From contig JAUIKS010000009.1 in NCBI GenBank assembly GCA_030430565.1, positions 248,001-312,000 of the forward strand: a DNA stretch of 64,000 nt, given 5' to 3'. The notes beneath the pieces are model-generated. The model saw nothing but the letters and a program-made list of their open reading frames with translations, was not told where the DNA came from and did not search any database. Position numbers and translations under genes: made by a program. Within the stretch, counting starts at the first letter, position 1; the number at the start of each line of letters is the position of its first letter. Positions 28,662 through 37,963 of the stretch are shown here, in pieces. The stretch comes from Polyangia bacterium. GTDB taxonomy: Bacteria; Myxococcota_A; Polyangia; Nannocystales; Nannocystaceae.

Positions 28662-29147
28662 GTCGGCGAGGCCGCTCGCGGCCCAGGCCGGCGCGCAGCT
28701 CGACACGCTCGCGCTCGTCGGCGAGGCCGCGCTCGCGCTCGTCGCAGCTCGACGCCCGCGTCGCTCGTCGGCGAGGCCGCGCTCGCGCTCGTCGGCGAGA
28801 CGCAGCTCGACGTGCTCGTCGGCGAGCCGCTCGCGTTCGTCGGCGAGGCCGCGCTCGCGCTCGTTGGCGAGGCGCAGCTCGACGCCCGCGTCGGCGAGGC
28901 CGCGCTCGCGCTCGTCGGCGAGGCGCAGCTCGACGCCCGCGTCGGCGAGGCGCAGCTCGACGCCCGCGTCGGCGAGGCGCAGCGAGGCGCAGCGAGGCGC
29001 AGCTCGACGCCCGCGGCGAGGCGCAGCTCGACACGCGCGTCGGCGAGGCGCAGCTCGACACGCTCGTCGGCGAGGCGCAGCTCGACACGCTTGTCGGCGA
29101 GGCCGCGCTCGTCGGCGAGGCCGCGCTCGCGCTTGTCAGCGACGCGA
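28662..29147. repeat. G+C-rich minisatellite of 24- and 27-base units
   Basis: About fifteen to twenty degenerate units all beginning GTCGGCGAGGC. One class continues CGCGCTCGCGCTC (24 bases) and the other GCAGCTCGACGCCCGC (27 bases). Both lengths are multiples of three, and on the plus strand parts read VGEAALAL and VGEAQLDAR, but a run of 10-base AGCGAGGCGC units near 28980-29010 and other deletions break every frame. I find no start site or complete open frame that would make this a gene. It looks like a degenerated repeat-protein segment or a pure minisatellite between the dyad array and the kinase fragment. Confidence 0.8.
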
Positions 29148-29235
29148 GGTCAAAAAACCAGTGCCAGAGAATGCCAAACTTGACGCAAATTTTCGCGTGG
29201 CGCCGCGTACTCGCGCGAGACCAAATACGCTCAAA

Positions 29236-29283
29236 ACCCCCGCTAGGGCCGATCCCTATAACAGGAACGGATCTAGCGGGGGT
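29236..29283 (-). terminator. Rho-independent terminator after the truncated kinase gene
   Basis: Perfect 11-base stem: ACCCCCGCTAG at 29236-29246 pairs with CTAGCGGGGGT at 29273-29283, loop of 26 bases. On the minus strand the stem is followed by TTTT (29233-29236 read in reverse). It lies 8 bases past the kinase-fragment stop codon. The unusually long loop contains a smaller inverted element (GATCC...GGATC). Confidence 0.75.
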
Positions 29284-29290
29284 CTCTTGA

Positions 29291-29845
<555 letters not shown>

Positions 29846-29963
29846 CCGCGCGCAGGCTCCCGACGATGGCGGACGTGGGCGTCCTCGTCGCGCCGCCTCG
29901 CGCCAGCCCAGCCCCGGGCGGCGCGTGCTCGGGCGCGCGCAGGCTTGGAGGGTCTCCGCCGCG

Positions 29964-32900
29964 CTATCGATCGCTCGCGGAATTCCGAAAGCGGAGGTCG
30001 CGGTCTGGGATCGGGGCGCTCACGTTCTTCAGCGCTCGGATGCGCATGAAGAGCCCCTCCTTGCGAGGCGGCAGGACATCGAAGCCGAGGTGGCCGAGGT
30101 CGACGCAGAACTGCTCGACGTCATCGAATTTGTTCGCTGGCTCCCAGACGTGGAGCTCTCCGTCCACCCGAAGGCAGCGGTGCGCCTCGCGGAGGTACTC
30201 GGTGAAGTTCGCGCCCATGAGCGAGAGACAGAAGATCGCCACATCAAGGACGCCGTCGTCGACAGGGACGGCAGAGATGTCGCAGGCCTGCACGCTGTCG
30301 TTGATCGCGACGTGGTCGAAGCTGAGCACCTCGTGGCGCTCGCCCACCGCCTCCGCGATCATGGCCTCGCCGCAGCCGAGGTCCGCGACGACGTAGCCCT
30401 CCCGCTGCTCGAGCCAGCGGATCTCCTCCTTGAAGGGGATGACCTCCCAGCGCTCGCGGAGGGATCGATACATCGTGTGGTAGTGCGCCCACTCCTCGGG
30501 GTTGGCCTCGAGCCGCGTGTGGGTCCGCTGGCTGCTCGCGGCGTACCAGCGGTTGTTCATCCGCGAGAAGTCGCCGTAGCGCTGGGTGCGTCGCTTGATC
30601 TCGCTGGGCTCACGCGAGAGGGGGACCTTGATCAGGCGTCGCTCGATGGTCTCGACGGCGCCGCTCTCGAGCCGCTCGAGCCAGCCCATAATGTCCTGCT
30701 GGGCTTGAGCGGGGGTGCGGAGGTTACCCTCGGGCACGACGCCGTCGACGGCCGCGTCGGCGATCGACTTCTTGTACTCGAGGCGGTGGAGCTTGGACTC
30801 GCAGTAGGACCAGCGCTCGCCGTTGACGTAGGCGAACGTGACGGGAATTACGACGGTGACCTTCTCGAACGCGCTCCCTTGTCGCCAGAGGCGCGCGCGC
30901 AGCTGCTCGTACTCGGCGTTGGTCCATGGGAGCGAGTTGATGATCAGCGTGTCGCAGACGTGCTGGAGACCGTCGACGCCGGTGCTCACGCGGCTGCTCG
31001 CGATGAGCACGTCGACCTGCCCGTTTGGTCTCTTGAACTCCTCGAGGTCGGAGTCGTCGCTCTTGCCGGTGTACAGGCCCGGGCGGAGGCCCGCTCGGAT
31101 CACCGCCTCGCGGAGCTGGCTCGAGATGCCGTCGACGTAGTGCGTGTAGAGAAGCGTCTTCTTGCCCCGCTCGCAGTGCTCGATGATCGTCGGGACGCGG
31201 ATCGTGGTGAGCACCCGCTCCATCTCGAGGACGGTGCCGCGGCCGACCTCGCGTAGCTCCTGCAGGTGCTCGACGCAATCGACCTCGGGCTTGAGCGTCT
31301 CGAGCTGCGTCGCGTAGTTCGGCTTCCAGCGGGTGCCGAGCGTGACGAAGCGCTGATAGAGGCGCATGCAGTTCTGCACCGTCGCCTTGGTCTCGATCTC
31401 GTCGTGACGATGGCCCGTGATCAGCTCGATGAGGCTTCGGCCCTCCTGGAGGGTGTTGATCACCGGCGTCCCCGACATGCCGAGCACGCACAGCTCCGGG
31501 TTCTTCTTTCCGGACTCGAGGATGAGCCCCTGGACCAGGCGCTTGCGCCGGCTCATCGCCTTCTCGCTGCGCTGCTTGGCGAAGTGGATCTCGTCGATCA
31601 CGATGAAGTCGACGACGTGCCGCGCGAGGAAGTCGACGAGCCTCTCCTCCGACGTCTTCAGCTGGAACTGCTCGTAATTCAGGATCAGGTAGTGCGGCTT
31701 GTTGGACATCGCGTCCGGCCACTGCGGCGTCCAGGTCTTCTTCTGGATGTGGAGGCCCGGGAAGGCGTTGTTGATCTCCTTCTCCCAGTTATCCACGACG
31801 GCGTTCGGGCAGCAGATGATCGTCAGGCCCGAGCGTGTCAGCCGCGTCGCCACGATGGCGCTCAGGGTCTTGCCGGCGCCCATCCCGGACCAGTTCCCGA
31901 AGCGCCTCCCCTCGGCCACGCTGACGGCGACGTGTCGCTGCATGAGGTTCGGCTCCGCGATCGCGGCGGCGGGGGTGGGCCGGAAGGAGTAGCCCTCGGG
32001 GAGCTTCATCGACATCGCGGCGTCGTACTGCGCGAGGAAGCGATCGCGGACGATGGTGGAGTAGGCGTCGCCCTTGAACTCGCGGGCCTGCTTCTCGGCC
32101 TCGGCCGGCTTCATGTACGCGTGGCGCCAGAGCTTCGCCTGGGCGCTCTGGAGGAGGAACCGGACCGTCTCGGCGTCAGCGTTGGCGACGAAGACCGTAT
32201 CGAGCGCCGCGAGGGCGTCGCGGGTCTGCACGACGGGGAGCTCGCGCTCCCCGTCGTGCACGGTGCTCGTGGCCGTGACCGCCGCGGGGACGTCGAGCTC
32301 TCCCTCTTCCTCCAGGTACTCGCTGTCGGGCGCGTCCGGCAGCGCGTAGCGGTCGTCCTTCGAGCGCTCGAGCTGCTGCGCGACCGCGTCGACTCGCCCC
32401 TCGACTCGCTCGAGGGTGAGCTCCTCGTCCTCGGCGAAGTCGTCCACCAGCGACGGCTTACCGTCGGCGAATTTCTCGAGCTCTCCGACGGGGAAGCGCC
32501 CCGTGGTCAGCGCTTTGACAAACGCGGCCGAGGCCCTGCCGCGCAGCGCTCCCGCCTGCATGGCCAGGGCGAACATCTCGCTCGGCGTGAGGACGTCGAT
32601 GTGCCCGAGCAGCGACCGGACGAACGTGCGAATGCTGTCCACGGTCCACGCGCCGTAGCAGCGGGGGCAGCGGCCGTGGCTCCGCGTCCGCGACCGAACG
32701 ACGGCCTGAAACTCGTGGCCTTTACTGCAGAGCCACCAGGCGGTCATCCTGTGGTCGGGCTCCACCTGCTCTGGAGCGAGGTCGCCGTTTTTGTGTGGAT
32801 GCCACTCGGCGGCGAGCTCGGGGAAGTTGGCCGCGAGGCTCTCCGCCGAGAGCGCGCAGTGGGGGCAACCACCGTCGTTGGTCATCTGGAGGGGCGAGCG

Positions 32901-33230
32901 CTGGAAGGCGTGACCGTCCGCGCAGACCCACCACACGTTCGCGGTGTGGCTCGCCGTGACATCAGTCGGTTTGGCCAGGTTCTTCCCTGGGTGCCAGCGC
33001 TTGACGAGGCCCGGGTGGGTGTCCGCGAGGCTGGAGCCGCCGAGCTCGCAGATGGGGCAGACGGGCTCCTTCGAGAGCATCCGCGGCTTGCGCTGGAACT
33101 CGTGACCCGCTCGGCATCGCCACCAGCAGGTCCGGTAGGCCCGCGCGGGGACCTTGGCCGCGGGCTCCTCGTTCTTCTCTTCGTGCCAGAGCACGAGGAG
33201 CGCGGGGATGTCCGCGACGGTCTTAGCCAC
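29964..33230 (-). CDS. Treble-clef zinc finger / SNF2 helicase / Rrp8-like methyltransferase fusion protein
   Basis: A 1088-residue protein with a GTG start that overlaps the DNA methyltransferase stop by 8 bases. Residues 1-195 hold three DUF4379-type treble-clef repeats, each with WHxxKN, WWxC..GHxF and CPxC (Cys39/CPIC58-61; Cys103/CPHC122-125; Cys168/CPRC188-191). Residues about 425-800 are a superfamily-2 SNF2-like helicase: Walker A GMGAGKT at 449, motif II DEIH at 546, motif III GMSGTP, motif V-VI VDVLIASSRVSTGVDGL and QLRARLWRQGS. Residues about 945-1070 are a class I methyltransferase of the Rrp8 kind (VADLGCGEAMIA; ACDISAVPVDD; VAIFCLSLMGANFTEYLREA). Rrp8 is known as a rRNA m1A methyltransferase of eukaryotes. 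Helicase plus methylase context suggests anti-phage restriction; the combination is new to me. Confidence 0.9.
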   Translation of the reverse strand: MAKTVADIPALLVLWHEEKNEEPAAKVPARAYRTCWWRCRAGHEFQRKPRMLSKEPVCPICELGGSSLADTHPGLVKRWHPGKNLAKPTDVTASHTANVWWVCADGHAFQRSPLQMTNDGGCPHCALSAESLAANFPELAAEWHPHKNGDLAPEQVEPDHRMTAWWLCSKGHEFQAVVRSRTRSHGRCPRCYGAWTVDSIRTFVRSLLGHIDVLTPSEMFALAMQAGALRGRASAAFVKALTTGRFPVGELEKFADGKPSLVDDFAEDEELTLERVEGRVDAVAQQLERSKDDRYALPDAPDSEYLEEEGELDVPAAVTATSTVHDGERELPVVQTRDALAALDTVFVANADAETVRFLLQSAQAKLWRHAYMKPAEAEKQAREFKGDAYSTIVRDRFLAQYDAAMSMKLPEGYSFRPTPAAAIAEPNLMQRHVAVSVAEGRRFGNWSGMGAGKTLSAIVATRLTRSGLTIICCPNAVVDNWEKEINNAFPGLHIQKKTWTPQWPDAMSNKPHYLILNYEQFQLKTSEERLVDFLARHVVDFIVIDEIHFAKQRSEKAMSRRKRLVQGLILESGKKNPELCVLGMSGTPVINTLQEGRSLIELITGHRHDEIETKATVQNCMRLYQRFVTLGTRWKPNYATQLETLKPEVDCVEHLQELREVGRGTVLEMERVLTTIRVPTIIEHCERGKKTLLYTHYVDGISSQLREAVIRAGLRPGLYTGKSDDSDLEEFKRPNGQVDVLIASSRVSTGVDGLQHVCDTLIINSLPWTNAEYEQLRARLWRQGSAFEKVTVVIPVTFAYVNGERWSYCESKLHRLEYKKSIADAAVDGVVPEGNLRTPAQAQQDIMGWLERLESGAVETIERRLIKVPLSREPSEIKRRTQRYGDFSRMNNRWYAASSQRTHTRLEANPEEWAHYHTMYRSLRERWEVIPFKEEIRWLEQREGYVVADLGCGEAMIAEAVGERHEVLSFDHVAINDSVQACDISAVPVDDGVLDVAIFCLSLMGANFTEYLREAHRCLRVDGELHVWEPANKFDDVEQFCVDLGHLGFDVLPPRKEGLFMRIRALKNVSAPIPDRDLRFRNSASDR

Positions 33231-36200
33231 GATGACCCTCGCCCTTCAGCGGCGGCGGCTCGATGCAATCAGCGCTGAGCCAGCGTGGATCCCTGGGGTC
33301 GAGCCCGCTGGGCAGCCCAGGCCCCTGGATCGTCTCGCCGTCGGCCTCGTCCTCGGCGAGGCACTGGTTCAGCTCGAGCAGAAACTCGGTCGCCTCCGTG
33401 TCCGCAGGCTTGCCGTAGACGGCCTCCACCGCCCGGTCGAGCACGGCCTGTGCGTCCTTGAGCGGGTGCGGGCCAGAGACGTCGGCGGACTGGTACAGCT
33501 CGCGCAGCGACCAGCCGTTCTCCGCCATCAGCCGGCGCCGGGTCGCTCTCAACTCGCGGCCCGCAGCCGCGACCGCGACGACGTCCTCGGTGGTGGGCTC
33601 CTGGGGCCACGGGAACGTCTTCCAGACCTTCGTCCGGTACCGGACTCGATCCTCGAGGCGCCCCCCGTTCGCCTTGAGCCACACCCAGTGAAAAAAGGAC
33701 TGCATGACGCCGAAGGAGTAATCGTCGTCGCACGCGAACATCTGTATCGCGTTGGTGGGGCGAAACTTCGTCGATAAAAAGAAGAAGATCGGCCTCGCCA
33801 TCGTCTGAGAGCAAGATAGCATTCGGCGCGAGTCGTTGAGTGACGTGAAAAACTGTCGCTGCGCCCGCCAGGGCCTCCACCACGTGCGCAGCCACGAGCG
33901 ATAGGATGACTTCTGAGCGCGCTCGCTCACCGATGACTTGATGTCTTGGTGGAGATACCGCGTGAACGCCCCTGGGCTCGCGGGCTGCTCCAAGTGATCG
34001 CTGTCGATGTAAACCGCCCATTGCGGGTGACGCCTAAATTTCCCGCTCAGGACGTCCGCTCCGGTGGTGAGCCCAAAAATTCGCCCCGCGGCGTCACGAT
34101 CCTCAGAGAGCTCGTCAGCGGCCTCCTTCGTCAGATAAAAGCTCGTGCTGCTGTAGTCGACCCCCTGCGAGGTCCCTGCGTCGTTCGCCGCGAGCGCGGC
34201 GGCGGTCGAGGTGTCAGCGCGCAGCTCGAGGTGACTCGGGATCCTCTTCCTCCGATACCGTCTCCCGTCTACGATCAAGAACCTGGGGCCGACGTGCTGC
34301 CCACGAAGCCAGCTCACCGCGCTCACTCGTATCGCCGCTTCGCCCGGCCACTCTCGATCGGAGACCGCGTTCACGAGCTCGCCGCCGCCGGCGACGATGT
34401 ACTCGATCGAGGCTGACGCGGTGACCCCGTGGCGTATGCTGATCGTGCCGATCAGGCCGGCTCTCCCCTGCGGACCGAGCGCGTCGTGGGCTCGCCGAAA
34501 CCAGTACGCGCAATAGTCTGACCGCCCGTGAACGTCGGGATATGCGTTGTGGAGGCGGTCCACGTATCCCGAGCCCAGCTCGTCGCGCAGCTTCTTCGCC
34601 CCGAGAAACGGCGGGTTCCCGACGATCGCGTCAGCTCGTGGCCACGCGACGAACAGCGCGTCTCCACACACGATGTTCTGGTCTAGATTATCCAGCGGCA
34701 GGGAAGGGTCGACCTCTAGAGATCCTTGACCGGAGAGATCCGTGACGGTCTCCATCCTCTCTTCAAACGCGATCTTCTTCGCGATGTTTAGCGTCGTCTT
34801 CGCGAGCTCGACGGCGAAGGAGTTGATGTCGATGCCGAAGAAATTCGTCGCGCGGATGCAGGAGACCCAGCTCGTTCGATTGGGGCCCTCTCGCCCCGAC
34901 GAGAATTCGTAGATGCGGCAGAGAACCTCGGTCTCTAGCTTGTAGAGCTCACGGAACGCGACGTAGAGGAAGTTGCCGCTGCCGCACGCCGGGTCGAGGA
35001 CGCGGTAGCTGCCGAGGTCGGTGAGGATCGCGCGCAGCTCCGCCAAGGTGCTCGCTGCCGAGATTCGCGCTCGCCAAGGCTCCACGATGGTCGGCCCGAC
35101 CACGCTCATGATGTCCTCGCGGGCCGTGTAGTGGGCGCCGCTCGCGTGGCGCTCCGCGTCGTCCATGATGCCCTGAAAGACGCTGCCGAAGATGTGCGGA
35201 TCGACGTACCTCCAGTTCGCCTCCGCCGCCTTCGTCAGCGCCCGAAGCGGGGTCGCGCCGAGCTCCAAGGTGACCGGGGCGGTGAAGAGGCCGCCGTTGA
35301 AGTAGGGGATGCCGTCGCGGCTCCCCTTCGTGCTCATCGCCGTGAAGAGCGCGGCCAGCCGCGCCTTCGCGTCGCCCGTCTCCGCCGCCTGGTAGAGCAG
35401 CGTCGTGAAGTACTCTTTTGGCAACAGGCCGATGTCCTCGGCGAACATCGCGATGATGCACTGCAAGGTGAATCGGATGACCGCGTCGCCCTGGTCCGAG
35501 TTCCTCGCCTTCAGCACGCGGTAGACCTTGGCGACCAGGTCGGCGACCTCCTTGCTGACCTTCTCGTCGTTGATGATCTTCGGCGTGCTCCCGGGCACCC
35601 AGTCCGGCTCGAAGAAGACGAACGCCTCGCTGTACTTGGGCAGTTCGTCCAGGGCGCGGCTCAGGCGAGGCGCGCCGCGGTCTTTGGCTAAATCGTAGAG
35701 GCGCACGTCCCGTTGGTTCGTGAGCACCACGTACTGCGGCGCTGGATCCATCTGGAGCGAGGCGCGGAGCAGATCGCTCCAGGCCAGATCCAAGCTCAGG
35801 TCCCGATCAACCACCTCGAGCACCGCGCGTCGTCGCGGCCAGTAGACGGTTAAATCTCGAGTCCCCCGCTTGCCCGCGTCCACCACCGCGATCGTGTGGC
35901 CGAAGACGGGTCCGTCCTCAGCGCCCTCCTTGACGCCGAAGCAGGCGAGCAGCTCTCGGGCGAAGGTCTCGCCGCCGCTCTTCCCCCGGTAGCCCGCGGC
36001 GGCGCGCAGGGCGAAGCGACGCAGCGCCATCTTGGAGCTGCCGCCCGAGGCGCCGGTCGCGGAGGAGAGGAGCGGAGCGGGGCCGACTCGCTTTCGCGGC
36101 TTCTTCTTCGCCGTTGGCGATGCTGCCCGCTCGATCTCGATCCCCGGGACGGGGAGCTGGGCCGCTCCCGGGCTCGAGTCGCTCCCCCCCATCGAGAGGA

Positions 36201-36471
36201 TTCGCGCCACGATCGGCCGCTTCGCCCGGCCCTTGGCGCTCAGCCCGAGGGCCTCGCACATCGCCTTGAGCTCGGCGCGCTTGAGCCGATCGAGGAGTCT
36301 CTCGAAGGAGAGACTCCTCGCGCGGGCGATGGCGTCGACGTGCGCCTGCTTGACCCGTCGATCCTCGACCTCGAGCTCGAAGGCCTTCGACAGCTCGGCC
36401 AGGGCGTCACGAGAGAGGGCGTCGAGGGCGCGGCGGCGCTGCTTGGCGCTCAGCCCGAAAGATGCGGTCAT
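33223..36471 (-). CDS. N6-adenine DNA methyltransferase of the MmeI/type IIL (DrmMI/PglX-like) kind
   Basis: A 1082-residue protein. I use the ATG at 36471; an upstream in-frame start adds 12 unlikely residues. The N-terminus (about 1-95) has a SAP-like helix pair (DRLKRAELKAMCEALGLSAK). Residues about 170-300 resemble the nuclease-like N-domain of type IIL enzymes, but the expected E-x-K reads LEVVDRD, so the catalytic Lys seems lost. Then motif I VLDPACGSGNFLYVAF near residue 490 and motif IV IVGNPPFLGAKK near 618 define an amino-methyltransferase. The C-terminal target-recognition part ends with FGVMQSFFHWVWLKANGGRL and VWKTFPWPQEP, typical of this group. It is the first gene of an operon with the helicase fusion. 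Parts around 33700-34800 are less G+C-rich than the rest of the window, a sign of transfer. Confidence 0.9.
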   Translation of the reverse strand: MTASFGLSAKQRRRALDALSRDALAELSKAFELEVEDRRVKQAHVDAIARARSLSFERLLDRLKRAELKAMCEALGLSAKGRAKRPIVARILSMGGSDSSPGAAQLPVPGIEIERAASPTAKKKPRKRVGPAPLLSSATGASGGSSKMALRRFALRAAAGYRGKSGGETFARELLACFGVKEGAEDGPVFGHTIAVVDAGKRGTRDLTVYWPRRRAVLEVVDRDLSLDLAWSDLLRASLQMDPAPQYVVLTNQRDVRLYDLAKDRGAPRLSRALDELPKYSEAFVFFEPDWVPGSTPKIINDEKVSKEVADLVAKVYRVLKARNSDQGDAVIRFTLQCIIAMFAEDIGLLPKEYFTTLLYQAAETGDAKARLAALFTAMSTKGSRDGIPYFNGGLFTAPVTLELGATPLRALTKAAEANWRYVDPHIFGSVFQGIMDDAERHASGAHYTAREDIMSVVGPTIVEPWRARISAASTLAELRAILTDLGSYRVLDPACGSGNFLYVAFRELYKLETEVLCRIYEFSSGREGPNRTSWVSCIRATNFFGIDINSFAVELAKTTLNIAKKIAFEERMETVTDLSGQGSLEVDPSLPLDNLDQNIVCGDALFVAWPRADAIVGNPPFLGAKKLRDELGSGYVDRLHNAYPDVHGRSDYCAYWFRRAHDALGPQGRAGLIGTISIRHGVTASASIEYIVAGGGELVNAVSDREWPGEAAIRVSAVSWLRGQHVGPRFLIVDGRRYRRKRIPSHLELRADTSTAAALAANDAGTSQGVDYSSTSFYLTKEAADELSEDRDAAGRIFGLTTGADVLSGKFRRHPQWAVYIDSDHLEQPASPGAFTRYLHQDIKSSVSERAQKSSYRSWLRTWWRPWRAQRQFFTSLNDSRRMLSCSQTMARPIFFFLSTKFRPTNAIQMFACDDDYSFGVMQSFFHWVWLKANGGRLEDRVRYRTKVWKTFPWPQEPTTEDVVAVAAAGRELRATRRRLMAENGWSLRELYQSADVSGPHPLKDAQAVLDRAVEAVYGKPADTEATEFLLELNQCLAEDEADGETIQGPGLPSGLDPRDPRWLSADCIEPPPLKGEGHRG

Positions 36472-36796
36472 GGCGGGGAAGGATACATGAGGATCCCGGT
36501 CGAACACCGCCAGGCGCTCGGCTTCGGCGGCCGAGGTTGGTCAACTCCCGACTCCAATCCGCCCGCAGCCGCAGACGCGCGTGACGGGACTCGGCTCGCG
36601 ACGGTTCGCGGCGAGCGGCTCGTGGCGCTCGGTGATCGTGTCGGCGCGCGCCCGCGAGGCGCCGCGCTCGTGCGGCCGAGCCCGCCGCGCGCGCGGGCGT
36701 CGGCGCCTCGGGCTTCGGGGTGGAGCGCGCCGCGGTCCGCGTGCGGCGTGAGGCGGTTATGTCCGAATGAACAGCTTCCCTGCCGCGCGTGGCTCG
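36472..36796. other. Non-coding gap upstream of the methyltransferase gene
   Basis: 325 bases between the methyltransferase start and the stop of the ADYC lipoprotein gene, both on the minus strand. G+C-rich, with GCGCG-type runs; I see no gene, hairpin or repeat of note. It should contain the promoter of the methyltransferase-helicase operon, but no boxes stand out. Confidence 0.4.
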
Positions 36797-37963
36797 TCAG
36801 CCCCCGAAGGTCGCGTTCTTCGTCCAGAACATCGCGTCGGGGTCGGTGTTCCAGATCGTCTGGGTCGTCGTGAAGACCCAGAACCACCCGTTCCACGACG
36901 CGCTCCAGCACGACGGGATCGTGGTGCCGTTCGGACACTCGACGGTCGGGTCGAGGCCGTTCTTGCGCGGGTTGTCGAGGCAGATCGCGCCGTCGGGGCC
37001 CCACACGGCCTCCTCGTTGAGCACGTCGCTGGCGGAGTGCTGATTGATCGACCACTCGTCGAGGATCGTCACCGCCTCGCCCGGCTTCGTGAACGAGCCG
37101 CCCGAGCCGCAGTAGTCCGCGCGCACCATCCGGATCGCGGCTTCAAACTCGGGGTAGCTGAGGTTCGGCTGCCCGCCGCCCGGGTTGTCCGGCGCGTAGC
37201 CCCAGTACGAGGCCTTGCCGATCGAGCCGGTCAGGCACGCGAAGTAGCCGTAGCCGTGGGGGTCCCAGGACGTCGTGGCGATGTCCCCGGTGCCCTCGTT
37301 GACCAGCAGGCCGTCGTAGATCACGGCCCACGCGGCCTCGCCGTTGGTGCCCGGCAGGCAGGTGTGAAAGCCGTCCCACATCTGCTGCGGGTTGGGGTTC
37401 TTCGGGTCGAGGGGCGTGCCCGAGGGCGGCGCGTCGGCGGATGACCACTCGTACACGTAGCGGTCGGGGTCGAGCATCTCCATGCTCTTCGCGTACGGGC
37501 TGTAAAGCCCCGCCTGCGACGCGGTCTTGACGTCCTCGAGCACCAGCACCGAGTGCGTCCCGTTTTGGTTGATGAGCCACAGCGAGCCTTCGAAGTGCGG
37601 CGCGCCCATCTGCACGTTGCCGGCGACGCCCCGGATCTCGCCGTTGACGACCTCGACCGTGTTCATGTCGACCCAGCCGAAGTCGCTGTAGATCCAGACG
37701 ACCTCGGCGCCGTAGCTGGTCGGCTGCCCGAAGCGCATGGTGTTGATCATCCCGCCGTTGACGACGTTGGTGTTGAGCCGCACGCCGCTCGAGGAGAAGC
37801 CGCCGCCGCGCGCCTGCACGTCCTCGAAGCCCTCGAGGATCGGCTCGTCGGTCGGGAAGGTGCCGACCTCCTCGAACTCAGGATCCTCGCTGTCGCAGGC
37901 TGCGGTGAGGGCCAGCGCCAGGGGCAGCGCGAGGGCGGTGTTGCGAATGATGTTGCGAACCAT
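36797..37963 (-). CDS. ADYC-type lipoprotein
   Basis: A 388-residue protein; the ATG at 37963 is preferred over a start 33 bases upstream because it sits right before the signal sequence (RNIIRNTALALPLALALTAAC-D, lipobox LTAAC). The C-terminal half contains AAIRMVRADYCGSGGSFTKP, the motif that names ADYC-domain proteins of myxobacteria and relatives. Other segments (SYWGYAPDNPGGG, GDIATTSWDPHGYGYFACLT) also look like this family, in which conserved Cys residues (ADYC, AICLDN, VECPNG, SCW) probably form disulfides. The role of these secreted proteins is unknown. It is divergent from the large kinase-TPR gene. Confidence 0.85.
   Translation of the reverse strand: MVRNIIRNTALALPLALALTAACDSEDPEFEEVGTFPTDEPILEGFEDVQARGGGFSSSGVRLNTNVVNGGMINTMRFGQPTSYGAEVVWIYSDFGWVDMNTVEVVNGEIRGVAGNVQMGAPHFEGSLWLINQNGTHSVLVLEDVKTASQAGLYSPYAKSMEMLDPDRYVYEWSSADAPPSGTPLDPKNPNPQQMWDGFHTCLPGTNGEAAWAVIYDGLLVNEGTGDIATTSWDPHGYGYFACLTGSIGKASYWGYAPDNPGGGQPNLSYPEFEAAIRMVRADYCGSGGSFTKPGEAVTILDEWSINQHSASDVLNEEAVWGPDGAICLDNPRKNGLDPTVECPNGTTIPSCWSASWNGWFWVFTTTQTIWNTDPDAMFWTKNATFGG

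Noticed and set aside
28568..29290. Overlapping plus-strand frames through the minisatellite, parts reading VGEAALALVGEAQLDAR
   Set aside because: The repeat is read in shifting frames, no ribosome-binding site or credible start is seen, and slips of 10 bases break continuity. Kept as a repeat, not a gene.
29964..36471. Complete DISARM or BREX locus
   Set aside because: A methylase and an SNF2 helicase are present, but no drmA/drmB (DUF1998), drmC phospholipase, brxC, pglZ or brxL genes flank them.
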